Shown here: in pieces, positions 51,487 through 60,561 of the stretch
Numbering within the stretch: the first letter of the stretch is position 1
Layout: every line of letters starts with the position of its first letter
NCBI RefSeq assembly: GCF_035712445.1
Contig: NZ_DASTAT010000063.1
Coordinates: 124,001 to 188,000, forward strand
Length of the DNA stretch: 64,000 nucleotides
Reading direction: 5' to 3'
Source of the DNA: Oligoflexus sp.
Lineage (GTDB): Bacteria; Bdellovibrionota_B; Oligoflexia; Oligoflexales; Oligoflexaceae
Program-made: the position numbers and the translations under genes
The notes under the pieces: generated by a model
What the model saw: only the letters and a program-made list of their open reading frames with translations
Database searches by the model: none
What the model was told of the DNA's origin: nothing

Positions 51487-53685
51487 TCACGAGCCTGAAA
51501 TCTTTTTCAGCTGGACGGCGGTAATTTTATAGGAGGGCTGCCTTGACTGCGGATCGAATTCACTCGGAATTAACCTATTCACCCTATCCTTGTGCATGGG
51601 AATGAAAACCTGGCCTGACTTCACCCTGCCTGTCACCACGCAGCGAAAAGCGGCCTGTCCATGCGCCGATGTAACTAGCACCCAATCTTCGGCTTCCCAG
51701 CCTTCGCGCTGCGCATCCTCAGGACAGATCTCAATGATGGCCTCATCACGATAAAGTCGCTTCAGCATCGGGGACTGCCTTGTGCGTGTTTCCGTGTGCC
51801 ACTGGGCTGAGGTTCCGCGGCCTGTCAGCAAAAGATAGGGAAATTCCGCGCTCGTGCGTTCCCGCGGCTGAACAGGATCGGCGAACACAAAGCGGGCGCG
51901 TCCATCGCTATGAAAAAATCGTCCATCAGCAAAGAGCCGCCTTTCCGCTGCGACCTCACCTTCTGGAACAGGCCATTGCACACCATAGGCTCCCAGGTCC
52001 TCATAGGACTGAAGGCGCGAGAAATCGCAGGGCTGACCTTCGGAAAGTCGACTCAGCATTTTGAACACCGATTCCGGATCCGTCCACTCGGAAAACTCAT
52101 GACCAAGGCCCCAGGCTTCGGCCAGAAGCCGCAGTATGGAAAAATCCGCCAGAGCCTGTCCGGGCGCTTTCGCCACCTTCCGAATGCGGCCGATGCGGCG
52201 TTCAGAATTGATAAAGGTTCCTTCCTTCTCGCCCCAGCCTGCCGCGGGCAGGACGAGGTCGGCAAGCTGAGCCGTCTCACTGGTCAGATACATGTCCTGC
52301 ACAACCAGAAATTCCAGCTTGGAAAGTGCGTTCTTCAAGCGATTCTGCTGCACCCAGGAATGCGCGCTGTTGGTGGCGATGATCCAAAGGCCTTTGATCT
52401 CGCCGCGGTCAATCGCATCGATGATCTGATCATAGGCATAGCCGCTCGACTGAGGCATACGGCTTTCATCCAGATTCAAAATATCCGCCACCTTTTTTCG
52501 ATGTTCAGCTTTGGTGAAATCGCGTCCTCCCAAAAGGCTCGCCGTATTGGAGAAGAGTCGCGACCCCATAGCATTGCACTGACCTGTGATGGAATTCGCG
52601 CCGGTCCCTGGCTTTCCCATATGGCCCGTCATGAGCGCAAGATTGATGAGCGCCTGGGCCGTGAGCACACCCTGATGACTTTGATTGACGCCCATCGTCC
52701 ACCAGAAGGAAACCCGCTTGCCTTCGGCGATCAGTCGCGCCAATTCCTCGACCTCATCCCTTCGCATGCGGCAGTGATCGGCGACGTATTCCGGCGTAAA
52801 GGATGCGACGTGATTGCGAAACTTTCCAAAGTCCTCGGTATGTCGCGCGACGAAGTCCGGATCCCAGGCGTTCCATTCCAAAAGAAGATGCGCGACGCCA
52901 TAAAAAAGAGTCAGATCCGTCTTCGGCTCGGGAGCGAAATGATGGGTCGCTGCCTGCGCGGTTTCCGTGCGCCGGGGATCCACGACGATGATGCGCGGCT
53001 GATGCGGATTCCGCGTTATCCTTTCCCATAGAATCGGATGCGCTATGCAAAGGTTGGAACCCACCAGCACGATGGTGTCGCTCTCTTCCAAATCCTGATA
53101 GGTGTAGGGCGGAGCATCAAAACCAAAGCTTTGCTTATAGGCGACCACCGCACTGGCCATGCACTGCCGCGTGTTGCCGTCGCCATGCAGAAAACCCATG
53201 CCGCATTTGGCGAGCGTTCCCAAAAACGCCAGCTCTTCGGTGGGAATCTGTCCCGTCCCTAAAAACGCGACGCTTCCTTTTCCGTATTTCTCCTGCAGCG
53301 CCTTCATGCGACTCACAAACGTGAGCACGGCATATTCCCAGCCCACAGCCGTCCAACCGCCATCTTCATTTCGCCGTAAAGGCTGCACCGCCCGCTCGGG
53401 ACTTTCCAGTACCCGCAGCGCCTCCCATCCTTTGGGGCAGGCCATGCCTTGATTCACAGGATAACGTCCATCCGGAGTCAGGTTGATCGCCTTCCCTTCC
53501 TTCATGTGAATGACGAGGCTGCAGCCTGTGGAGCAGTATCCGCACACCATGGTCGTCAAGGCATCCGGCTGCAAACGCGAGGGCAGATGCCCCAAACCCA
53601 AAGCGTTGGGTTTGAGGCGCAGCTCTTCGGTCAAGGTTCCATCATGGGAGCGGAGGAGCTCCCGGAGTGAAGAAAGACTGATCAT
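51487..53685 (-). CDS. nasA: Assimilatory nitrate reductase, molybdopterin catalytic subunit
   Basis: Reduces nitrate to nitrite in the cytoplasm. The 732 residues start with a short extension and no Tat signal. The [4Fe-4S] cluster cysteines are C-x2-C-x3-C-x27-C (MVCGYCSTGC to GMACPKG, residues ~47-83). Molybdopterin guanine dinucleotide-binding segments (FLHGDGNTRQCMASAV, WWTMGVNQSHQGVLT, PGTGANSITGQCNAMGSR) match the NasA/NarB group. There is no C-terminal flavin or BFD domain, so an external electron donor is needed; the upstream DmsBC fusion is the obvious candidate. It lies 18 bases after that gene. Confidence 0.92.
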   Translation of the reverse strand: MISLSSLRELLRSHDGTLTEELRLKPNALGLGHLPSRLQPDALTTMVCGYCSTGCSLVIHMKEGKAINLTPDGRYPVNQGMACPKGWEALRVLESPERAVQPLRRNEDGGWTAVGWEYAVLTFVSRMKALQEKYGKGSVAFLGTGQIPTEELAFLGTLAKCGMGFLHGDGNTRQCMASAVVAYKQSFGFDAPPYTYQDLEESDTIVLVGSNLCIAHPILWERITRNPHQPRIIVVDPRRTETAQAATHHFAPEPKTDLTLFYGVAHLLLEWNAWDPDFVARHTEDFGKFRNHVASFTPEYVADHCRMRRDEVEELARLIAEGKRVSFWWTMGVNQSHQGVLTAQALINLALMTGHMGKPGTGANSITGQCNAMGSRLFSNTASLLGGRDFTKAEHRKKVADILNLDESRMPQSSGYAYDQIIDAIDRGEIKGLWIIATNSAHSWVQQNRLKNALSKLEFLVVQDMYLTSETAQLADLVLPAAGWGEKEGTFINSERRIGRIRKVAKAPGQALADFSILRLLAEAWGLGHEFSEWTDPESVFKMLSRLSEGQPCDFSRLQSYEDLGAYGVQWPVPEGEVAAERRLFADGRFFHSDGRARFVFADPVQPRERTSAEFPYLLLTGRGTSAQWHTETRTRQSPMLKRLYRDEAIIEICPEDAQREGWEAEDWVLVTSAHGQAAFRCVVTGRVKSGQVFIPMHKDRVNRLIPSEFDPQSRQPSYKITAVQLKKISGS

Positions 53686-53703
53686 AAAGACTCCGCTTTT
53701 GAA

Positions 53704-55251
53704 TCAAAGTCCCGGCATGCCACGGGACAGGGCACTGCGGAAAAAGAGGGAACGTTCGCAGTATTCCCCAAGAAAGCAGGCCACCGCAGCCAGGATGATA
53801 AAGCTGGCGGCTCCCGTTCCGGCCAGGGCCAGCACCAAGGCACTGGCGCAAACCCAGGCCGACATCCAACGCAGCCAGGTCCAGCCACTGAGCAGTTTCC
53901 ACTGCAAAAGAAGCGAGCGGAGCGGCAGCGTATAACCGGATCGCAGCGGCAGATGCTCGCGGGCTTCCAGCGCGCATTTGACGAAGAGTATGAAAAGCGT
54001 AAGGCCAATGGTCAGTTCATGAACCCAGGTCTCATCCACCAGCGCGACCAGCAGCGTTCCAAAAAGCCCAAGCAGCAGAGTCGTTCCCCCGAAGCGTAAA
54101 AAGCAGCGGAACGGGCTCCAGGTCGTGCGCCGGGTTTCGATGTAAATCATTGTGCTGCAAAAAATACCAAGCAGCCCTGTGGCCAGCAGCAAGGATTTCC
54201 CCAAAGTCCAACCTGAAGCCTGAATGCCCTGATCCCAAAATTCAAACAGCGCTGCCGTCATGAAAAGATGGAAAGCGAGAATCTCCCGACTCATCCAGGA
54301 TGTTCGAAGTCCCAGCATGAATCGCCAGGCCTTCAAAGGTCGTCCCAGATGCAGCGTGGCAAGCCCAAGCGAAAGAGTCACAAGGCCCACGGAAACGGCC
54401 GTCATCCAGGGTGAAAGAGGAATCTGAAAGAGTGTGGCGAAAAAAAGCCAGAGCAGCATGCCGACGCCCGCCTGGGAAAGCAGGAGCATCCACACCAAAG
54501 GCTGATGCGGCGCCTGAGCTTCCAATTGAAAATGATTGGCAGCCCTTAAGCCATCAGGCAGCTCGCCTTTTTTGGTGTAAAGAGTTGAAGGCACGGTCAG
54601 ATGCGGTTCGGCGGACGCGGGCAAAAAAGTTTGCCGCGTGAGTTCCGCCTGATCGACGATTCCGATGTGAATGGCATCGGTCGGGCAGGCCTGGGCGCAG
54701 GCCGGTGCTTCACCCTGATCCAGCCTTGCGCTGCACATATCGCATTTGCGCACGATGCCGAGCCGCGCGTTGTAGACAGGAACATCATAGGGGCACATCA
54801 TCATACAGTACTGACAGCCGATGCACTGATCATCCAGATGCCTGACGATTCCCGTGCGCGGATCTTTTTCATAGGCTTTGACAGGACAGCCCAGGGCACA
54901 GGCCGGTTCCAAACAGTGGTGACAGGCACTCGTCACGGTCTGGCTGAAGGGGAAAAGCCCGGGCTGCGTTTGCTCCAATGTTCCGACCTTGCGCCATGTC
55001 TCATGACGATCCAGACCATTCATGGTATGACAGGCCGTGACACAGGACTTGCAGCCCGAGCACGCATCGAGATCGACTTCAAAACGATACTGCTGTCCTG
55101 GTGCCGGCTGCACCAAAGGAATCAGACTCTGATATTTGCCCGTCCCTGATTCCTTCCGCTCCGCAAAGACGGTTACCGCGCTCTGCAGTGTGGTATCCTG
55201 CTGCTGCCGCAGAAGTTCGCGAACCGTTCGCTCAAGCTCAACTGGCGCCAC
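53704..55251 (-). CDS. DmsB-DmsC fusion: four-cluster ferredoxin and membrane anchor for nitrate reductase
   Basis: The start is placed at GTG 55251, 6 bases after GGAGGAG; longer starts run further into nirD. The 515-residue protein has four [4Fe-4S] motifs in residues ~45-190: CSGCKSCVTAC, CHHCLEPACALGC, CIGCQYCMMMC and CDMC ... CAQAC. From ~250 to 505 it has about eight membrane segments of the DmsC type (PLVWMLLLSQAGVGMLLWLF onward). Normally these are separate subunits of periplasm-facing enzymes such as DMSO reductase. Fused and set between nirD and nasA, it probably takes electrons from quinol for cytoplasmic NasA. The partner is inferred. Confidence 0.88.
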   Translation of the reverse strand: MAPVELERTVRELLRQQQDTTLQSAVTVFAERKESGTGKYQSLIPLVQPAPGQQYRFEVDLDACSGCKSCVTACHTMNGLDRHETWRKVGTLEQTQPGLFPFSQTVTSACHHCLEPACALGCPVKAYEKDPRTGIVRHLDDQCIGCQYCMMMCPYDVPVYNARLGIVRKCDMCSARLDQGEAPACAQACPTDAIHIGIVDQAELTRQTFLPASAEPHLTVPSTLYTKKGELPDGLRAANHFQLEAQAPHQPLVWMLLLSQAGVGMLLWLFFATLFQIPLSPWMTAVSVGLVTLSLGLATLHLGRPLKAWRFMLGLRTSWMSREILAFHLFMTAALFEFWDQGIQASGWTLGKSLLLATGLLGIFCSTMIYIETRRTTWSPFRCFLRFGGTTLLLGLFGTLLVALVDETWVHELTIGLTLFILFVKCALEAREHLPLRSGYTLPLRSLLLQWKLLSGWTWLRWMSAWVCASALVLALAGTGAASFIILAAVACFLGEYCERSLFFRSALSRGMPGL

Positions 55252-55606
55252 GACGCTCCTCCTCATCCGGCAGATCAAGGAAGACCCGACCTCCTTCCAC
55301 CTTCACCGGATAGGTCCTGATTCGCCATTCCTCCTCACCACCCAGATGCCGTCCGTCCTTCAAACAGAAGCTATGTTTATGCAGGGGACAGGCCACCTTC
55401 GGTGTCCCTGCGGCATCACCGACTATGCCGCGCGCCAGGACGGTTTGCCCGTCATGCGGGCAGCGATTATCCATCGCATACCAGTCCGTGCCATTGGCGA
55501 AATTAAAAAGCGCGATCTGCTTCTCGCCCCATTTGATGCAGGCTCCACCATTACCGGGAATATCGTCCACTTCGCAAACGGCTCTCCACATGACCAGCTC
55601 CTTCAT
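55238..55606 (-). CDS. nirD: Nitrite reductase small subunit
   Basis: Rieske-fold partner of NirB. The 122-residue protein carries a full Rieske [2Fe-2S] motif, NRCPHDG and ACPLHKHSF (residues ~47-80), which some NirD proteins lack. It starts 2 bases after the nirB stop and its end overlaps the DmsBC fusion. Together with NirB it reduces nitrite to ammonium. Confidence 0.94.
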   Translation of the reverse strand: MKELVMWRAVCEVDDIPGNGGACIKWGEKQIALFNFANGTDWYAMDNRCPHDGQTVLARGIVGDAAGTPKVACPLHKHSFCLKDGRHLGGEEEWRIRTYPVKVEGGRVFLDLPDEEERRGAS

Positions 55607-55608
55607 GT

Positions 55609-58089
55609 TCAGTTGAGTAGTCCAGCGGGCGCGATCTGCCCACGCTGCCGGGTAAACTGAATGGTCTCATCCGGCTCGCTCGTATTCACGAAGCTGCGGA
55701 ATTGTTTCAAACGCTCGGGTGATTCCAGAGTCGTTTTCCATTCACATTGGAAGGCTTGCACAAGGGATTCCATTTCGGCTTCCATCTCGGCCCCAATGCC
55801 GAAGGCGTCGTCGAGCACCACTTTTTTCAGGTGGGCAAGACCTTCGGGGAGCTTTTCAATCCAGACCGATGTTCGCATCAGGCGATCGGCCGTGCGGATG
55901 TAATAGATCAGAAAGCGATCTATAGCGCGAATCAAAGAGGCATCATCCAAATCTGCGGCCAAAAGATCGGCATGGCGCGGCTTCATCCCACCGTTGCCGC
56001 CGACGTAAAGGTTCCAGCCATTTTCGGTGGCAATGACACCAACATCCTTGCTCTGCGCTTCGGCGCATTCCCGCGCACAGCCCGAGACGGCCATTTTTAT
56101 TTTATGCGGGGAACGAATCCCCTTATAGCGTTCCTCGATGAGGATGGCCATGGCCACACTATCCTGGACTCCATAGCGGCACCAGGTGGACCCCACGCAG
56201 GACTTCACGGTGCGCACGGATTTTCCATAGGCATGACCACTTTCAAATCCAGCCGCGATCAATTCCGACCAGATAAGAGGCAGCTGCTCCAGGCGTGCAC
56301 CGAAAAGATCAATCCTTTGACCTCCGGTGATTTTCGTATAGAGCTGATATTTCTCGGCGATGCGGCCGATCACAAGGAGCTTCGCCGGCGTGATCTCGCC
56401 TGCGGGTATGCGCGGCACCACGGAGTATGTGCCGTTTTTCTGGATGTTCGCGAGGAAGCGATCATTCGTATCCTGGAGCGTGGCCACCTCAGGTTTCAGC
56501 ACATAATCACCCCAAACTGAGGCGAAGATGGACGCCGCCGTGGGCTTGCAGATCTCACAGCCGTGACCGCGGCGTCCGTACCGAGCAAGCAGTTCATCAA
56601 AGGTCTGAATACGCGTACTTTTGATCAGCTGATAGAGTTCAGGACGCGAGAAGGCAAAATGCTCGCAGAGGGAGCGATCCACGTCCTCGCCGAGCCTTTC
56701 CATTTCGCTATGCAAAATATCTTTGACGAGCGCGAGGCAGGATCCGCAGCCCGTGCCCGCGCGGCAGTTTTTCTGAATGGATTTAAGATCGCGAGCCCCT
56801 TCGCCGATGCAGGCTATGATGCGGCCTTTGGCCACATTCTCGCAGCTGCAGATCAGAGTATCCGCCGCATCCATAGGGACAGCGCCGCTCACGAAATGCT
56901 GTTCCGGCTGCTCATGCACCGCGGCTTCTCTTTGATAGAGGCTATAGATCGCTCCGTACGGGGACGTATCACCGACCAGGATGGCCCCACGCAAACGTCG
57001 TCCGGCCTTATCAAAGACGAGCTTCCTATAGACGCCGCGATCCGCGTCGAAACTGGTCCAAAAGCCTATATTTTGCCCAGAATTAAAGGGATCGCCGATG
57101 CTGGCCACCTCGATGCCGAGGACCTTGAGCCGCGTGGACATATCCGCGCCGGCAAATGACTGCCGCTCACCACAGAGCTGCTGGGCGAGCGCTTCCGCCA
57201 TTTTATAACCGGGCGCGACAAGGCCATAGATCATCTCATTATAAAGCGCGCACTCACCGATCGCAGAGATGGATGAATCATTGGTCCGCAGGTTGGCATC
57301 TATGCAAATGCCGCCCCGCGAACCAACCGAAATTCCACTTTCCCGCGCGATCTCGTCCCGTGGACGGATCCCTGCGGAAATCACCACCATATCGGTTTGA
57401 AAGACATCTCCGTTTTGCAGCAAAAGCCCCTGAACGCATTCCATGCCGGCAATCGCCTGAATTTTCTGGGCTGTGAGAACGCGGACACCCAAATCTTCAA
57501 TCGTGGACTTCAAAAGAGCCGCGCCCGTCTCATCGAGCTGCCGCGGCATCAGACGATCGGCCACTTCCATGATCGAGGTTTCGAGCCCAAGGTCATAAAG
57601 AGCCTTGGCGGCTTCCAAACCCAAAAGTCCGCCGCCGATGACCAGCGCCTTGCGACAGCGCTGGCTATACTGCCGAATGGCGGCCAGATCATCGAGGCTG
57701 CGATACACAAAGACGCCGTGGGTCTGGGCCCCGGGAATCGGCGGTACGAAGGCCGAGGATCCGGTGGCCAGAACAAGATGATCGTAAGGAAAACTTTCCC
57801 CGCGCTGCGTGATCACAAGCTTGCGCTCGCGATCCATGCCGACCACGCGGTGCCCCAGGCGAAGATCAATGCCTGACTCCCGATACCAGGAAGCCGGGGC
57901 GAGTTCCAGATCAGCGGCTGTTTTTCCCGAGAAAAGCGAGCTGAGATGCACGCGGTCATAGGCCGGCACCTCCTCTTCACCGAGCACCGTCAGCTGCCAT
58001 GCTCGCGTTTGATCCAATTCCAAAAGACGCTCGCAGAAGCGATGCCCCACCATGCCTAATCCGACCAGCACCAACTTTTGTTTTTCCAT
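55609..58089 (-). CDS. nirB: NADH-dependent assimilatory nitrite reductase, large subunit
   Basis: Reduces nitrite to ammonium with six electrons from NAD(P)H in the cytoplasm. The 826 residues show an N-terminal FAD/NAD domain (VLVGLGMVGHRFCERLLELD, LATGSSAFVPPIPG, ALVIGGGLLGLEAAKAL), a BFD-type [2Fe-2S] domain near 410 (LICSCENVAKGRI, CRAGTGCGSC), and a sulphite/nitrite reductase core with siroheme/[4Fe-4S] cysteines in CVGSTWC near 645 and SGCAREC near 685. It is the first large gene of the nitrate operon. Its siroheme cofactor is derived from precorrin-2, linking it to cobA and hemD. Confidence 0.95.
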   Translation of the reverse strand: MEKQKLVLVGLGMVGHRFCERLLELDQTRAWQLTVLGEEEVPAYDRVHLSSLFSGKTAADLELAPASWYRESGIDLRLGHRVVGMDRERKLVITQRGESFPYDHLVLATGSSAFVPPIPGAQTHGVFVYRSLDDLAAIRQYSQRCRKALVIGGGLLGLEAAKALYDLGLETSIMEVADRLMPRQLDETGAALLKSTIEDLGVRVLTAQKIQAIAGMECVQGLLLQNGDVFQTDMVVISAGIRPRDEIARESGISVGSRGGICIDANLRTNDSSISAIGECALYNEMIYGLVAPGYKMAEALAQQLCGERQSFAGADMSTRLKVLGIEVASIGDPFNSGQNIGFWTSFDADRGVYRKLVFDKAGRRLRGAILVGDTSPYGAIYSLYQREAAVHEQPEQHFVSGAVPMDAADTLICSCENVAKGRIIACIGEGARDLKSIQKNCRAGTGCGSCLALVKDILHSEMERLGEDVDRSLCEHFAFSRPELYQLIKSTRIQTFDELLARYGRRGHGCEICKPTAASIFASVWGDYVLKPEVATLQDTNDRFLANIQKNGTYSVVPRIPAGEITPAKLLVIGRIAEKYQLYTKITGGQRIDLFGARLEQLPLIWSELIAAGFESGHAYGKSVRTVKSCVGSTWCRYGVQDSVAMAILIEERYKGIRSPHKIKMAVSGCARECAEAQSKDVGVIATENGWNLYVGGNGGMKPRHADLLAADLDDASLIRAIDRFLIYYIRTADRLMRTSVWIEKLPEGLAHLKKVVLDDAFGIGAEMEAEMESLVQAFQCEWKTTLESPERLKQFRSFVNTSEPDETIQFTRQRGQIAPAGLLN

Positions 58090-58125
58090 GGGATCACCTC
58101 GCTCGGCTGCTTTTTTTCAAGTCCC

Positions 58126-58362
58126 TTATGTGAGAAAACGCGCGGCAGGGAAATGAAGAAAGCGCTCGGTCCGCTCAGGAATCAGGAACGGGAGGGTCAT
58201 GAATTCGGAGGAAATCACACCAAATGGTGCGGAATTCTGATCGAAAAGGAAGAGTGCCCCCGGTCGCCCCTCCCTTTGGTCGTTTTGAATCACTTTGGAT
58301 CTTTCCCCCAAAAAAACAAGGCCTAGGCCTTGAGCATCAGGACGATAGCGAAGAAGCTCCAC
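58126..58362 (-). CDS. Possible 78-residue protein upstream of nirB
   Basis: A GTG-started frame encodes a protein with sensible composition (MELLRYRPDAQGLGLVFLGE, then LFLFDQNSAPFGVISSEF, FLIPERTERFLHFPAARFLT) ending 36 bases before nirB. There is no good ribosome binding site and no family is known. It overlaps a palindrome with a T-run, so the region may instead be a regulatory leader. Confidence 0.3.
   Translation of the reverse strand: MELLRYRPDAQGLGLVFLGERSKVIQNDQREGRPGALFLFDQNSAPFGVISSEFMTLPFLIPERTERFLHFPAARFLT
58310..58332 (-). terminator. Terminator-like palindrome in the nirB leader
   Basis: CAAGGCCTAGGCCTTG (58317-58332) is a perfect 16-base palindrome; on the minus strand it is followed directly by seven T. 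It lies 220 bases upstream of nirB, with no minus-strand gene just ahead of it to terminate. In several nas operons a leader terminator is overcome by an ANTAR protein (NasR/NasT); that is a possible but unproven explanation here. The tight loop (CTAG) is unusual. Confidence 0.5.
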
Positions 58363-58441
58363 CCGATGTTTTTTACTGGTAATTCCCGCAAAAAATCCGA
58401 TAGATAGGCAGGGTCAAGGGATGCGAGGTGGAATCAAGCCC

Positions 58442-59734
58442 ATGAAGAGCCTGGGACGTGAGCGCGTTCATAAGCTGCTGAGCCTGAAGCATGACGAGTT
58501 TCGTCGGCTGTTCCTGCTTTTTTCCACGCGACTGGGTATCCTCGTCGCTACCTTCATGTTCGGAATCAACTGTTTTGTCCTGGGCACGACTCATCCTGTT
58601 ACGGTCCTGCTCGGACTCTTTGGAATCCTGCTCTTTGTGCTGCAGCGCTTTTTTTCCCAGCCGACCCAGCTGCAGCAGGGCTGTATCATCATGATGAGCG
58701 CGCTGATTGCGCTGGTGCTCGCCGTGCCCATTCTGATGAGACACGACCTGTCAGGCGCTTTTTTCTTCATGCCCGTTGCCATCATGATGGCCGCCTTCCT
58801 TTTTGATATCCGTGCTGCAACCTACGTTCTGGCCATCATGCTCGTCTATAATATGCTCTTTACTGCCGGATGGCTGAGCGCGGCCTTCGGCTTGGACGTC
58901 GCGCTCCTTCACAACCGGCCCTGGGCCTCGGCTTTGGATCGCATGGTGTCCTGCGTGGCGGCCTTTTTGGTGTCGATGGGCTTTTTGCAGCTGAAAAAAC
59001 AGCATGAAGAGATGATCATGCAGCAGCACGAGGAGCTGGCGCTGCAAAAGACTTTGAACTCCCTGGGAACCATGGCCAATGGCATCGCCCATGAGCTGAA
59101 TAATCCCCTGGCCATAGCCCAGGGCGCGAACTACATTCTGAAAAAACTCACCAAGGATCATGGCGAATGGGACAAGTGGCTGAAATCCAGCGAGGACGCC
59201 CTGGATCGCATGGCGGCCGTCGTCAAGGCCATGGAAGTTTTTTCCGGTCGTTTGAATGCCGAAGATGCTGTTCGCCTGGAACCGAGGGCCTATATCGAGT
59301 CCAAATTGAAAAGCTTTGAGACGGAGCAGAGGATTCCGCCTGGGCTTTTGACCTGGGACCTGGCCCCTGAAGGCGATATCCTGATGCGCGAAACGCATCT
59401 GAATGTCATTCTGCAAAATCTTCTGATCAATGCCTGGGAAGCCACGCAGAAGATGGAGCAGCCAGGCATCGCGCTGCGCAGCTGGATGACGCCCGAGCAT
59501 TACTGCCTGGAGCTGAGCAACAGCGCGCAGCCTTTGGATGCGGATACGCTCGATAAATTATTCGATCCCTTTTTCACGACCAAAAAAGTCGGGGATGGGC
59601 CAGGCCTTGGCCTGACCATCGTCTATGGACTGGTCGGGAACTATGGGGGGCTCATCGCCACGGATTATAGCGATTCCCGCTTTGTCGTGCGTCTGTCTCT
59701 TCCCCGATATGACGCGCTCAAGGACGTGGCCTGA
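58442..59734 (+). CDS. Membrane-bound histidine kinase
   Basis: The product (430 residues from the ATG at 58442; an ATG at 58421 is an alternative) has five or six membrane segments in residues ~25-180 without a recognised sensor domain. A short coiled coil leads to the HisKA motif with histidine in GIAHELNNPLAIAQG near 215, then ATPase boxes NLLINAWEATQ, FDPFFTTKKVGDGPGLGLTI. This is the NtrB-like HisKA subtype. No response regulator is adjacent. It is divergent from the nirB operon, and control of that operon is a natural but untested guess. Confidence 0.88.
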   Translation: MKSLGRERVHKLLSLKHDEFRRLFLLFSTRLGILVATFMFGINCFVLGTTHPVTVLLGLFGILLFVLQRFFSQPTQLQQGCIIMMSALIALVLAVPILMRHDLSGAFFFMPVAIMMAAFLFDIRAATYVLAIMLVYNMLFTAGWLSAAFGLDVALLHNRPWASALDRMVSCVAAFLVSMGFLQLKKQHEEMIMQQHEELALQKTLNSLGTMANGIAHELNNPLAIAQGANYILKKLTKDHGEWDKWLKSSEDALDRMAAVVKAMEVFSGRLNAEDAVRLEPRAYIESKLKSFETEQRIPPGLLTWDLAPEGDILMRETHLNVILQNLLINAWEATQKMEQPGIALRSWMTPEHYCLELSNSAQPLDADTLDKLFDPFFTTKKVGDGPGLGLTIVYGLVGNYGGLIATDYSDSRFVVRLSLPRYDALKDVA

Positions 59735-59741
59735 ACGCGGC

Positions 59742-60479
59742 TCATTCCTTTCCCGGCGTGGTCTCCTGCCTCGCGATTTCCAGAGCCTTATCCCAAAGGG
59801 ACTGCAGCGTGGGATGCGCGGCCTGAAAAACATCCGAAAAATACCCTTGAGCCGCCGTCAGGGTCGTGCCGCCAATCACCGCCGGCGTATACTTGTAAAA
59901 ACGCGCGTCATCATGCGTGCGAATGATATCCACAAAGGCCTTGACCGTGCTGGGGCTGGCAAAGCAGACCACTGACGGCTCGCTGGTCAGCTTTTTCAGG
60001 GCCTCGGGCTCGAACTGCTTGATGCCTTCCGTGCGATACATCTCGATGTCATGGACCTCAAGATTGTGTGTGCGCAGATGATCACCGATCGCAAAGGCAG
60101 GCTCCGCCGGACGCGGAAACCACAGGACAGGCCCTTTTTTGATTTCAAGCACCAGGGCGTTCGCAAAGTCCTTACCATTATGCACAGGAATCAGCCGCAC
60201 CTTCAGATTCTGACTCACCAGAAATTTATAGGTTTCCATGCCAAAGGTCAGAAACTCGGCTTTCTGCAGCAGCTCCCGAATGGACGCCGTCTGATTCAGA
60301 AAACCCTCGGCCGCTTTGCGGCTCGTAAGGATGACCATATCGCAGGGCCTTTGCGGCAGCTGCGGCGGGATGCAAACCTGCCTTGTGACTGGGAAGCGCA
60401 GCACAGGGAGATCGAGCTTGACGATTTTCTGATCCTGCGCCCAATCCTCGGCCGGCCTTGTCCAGATGATCCGTTTCAT
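59742..60479 (-). CDS. hemD: Uroporphyrinogen-III synthase
   Basis: Cyclises hydroxymethylbilane to uroporphyrinogen III, the common precursor of heme, siroheme and cobalamin. HemD diverges strongly; this 245-residue protein is assigned from the two-domain layout with IIWTRPAEDWA at the start, VILTSRKAAEGFLNQ near 48 and VVCFASPSTVKAFVDII near 170, the last being the most diagnostic. It stands alone, convergent with the histidine kinase gene and with no hemA or hemC nearby. Confidence 0.85.
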   Translation of the reverse strand: MKRIIWTRPAEDWAQDQKIVKLDLPVLRFPVTRQVCIPPQLPQRPCDMVILTSRKAAEGFLNQTASIRELLQKAEFLTFGMETYKFLVSQNLKVRLIPVHNGKDFANALVLEIKKGPVLWFPRPAEPAFAIGDHLRTHNLEVHDIEMYRTEGIKQFEPEALKKLTSEPSVVCFASPSTVKAFVDIIRTHDDARFYKYTPAVIGGTTLTAAQGYFSDVFQAAHPTLQSLWDKALEIARQETTPGKE

Positions 60480-60561
60480 GTGGTCCCTTTCCGTCTGTTC
60501 CGCTTTTCACGGGGCGCTGGTTGGGCTACAATCGAAGCGACGCAGGAGGAGCCCGACGCCC

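Noticed and set aside
51443..51523. 26-codon plus-strand frame starting MKKDALLIYADGRG
   Set aside because: Overlaps the 3' end of nasA on the other strand and has no ribosome binding site.
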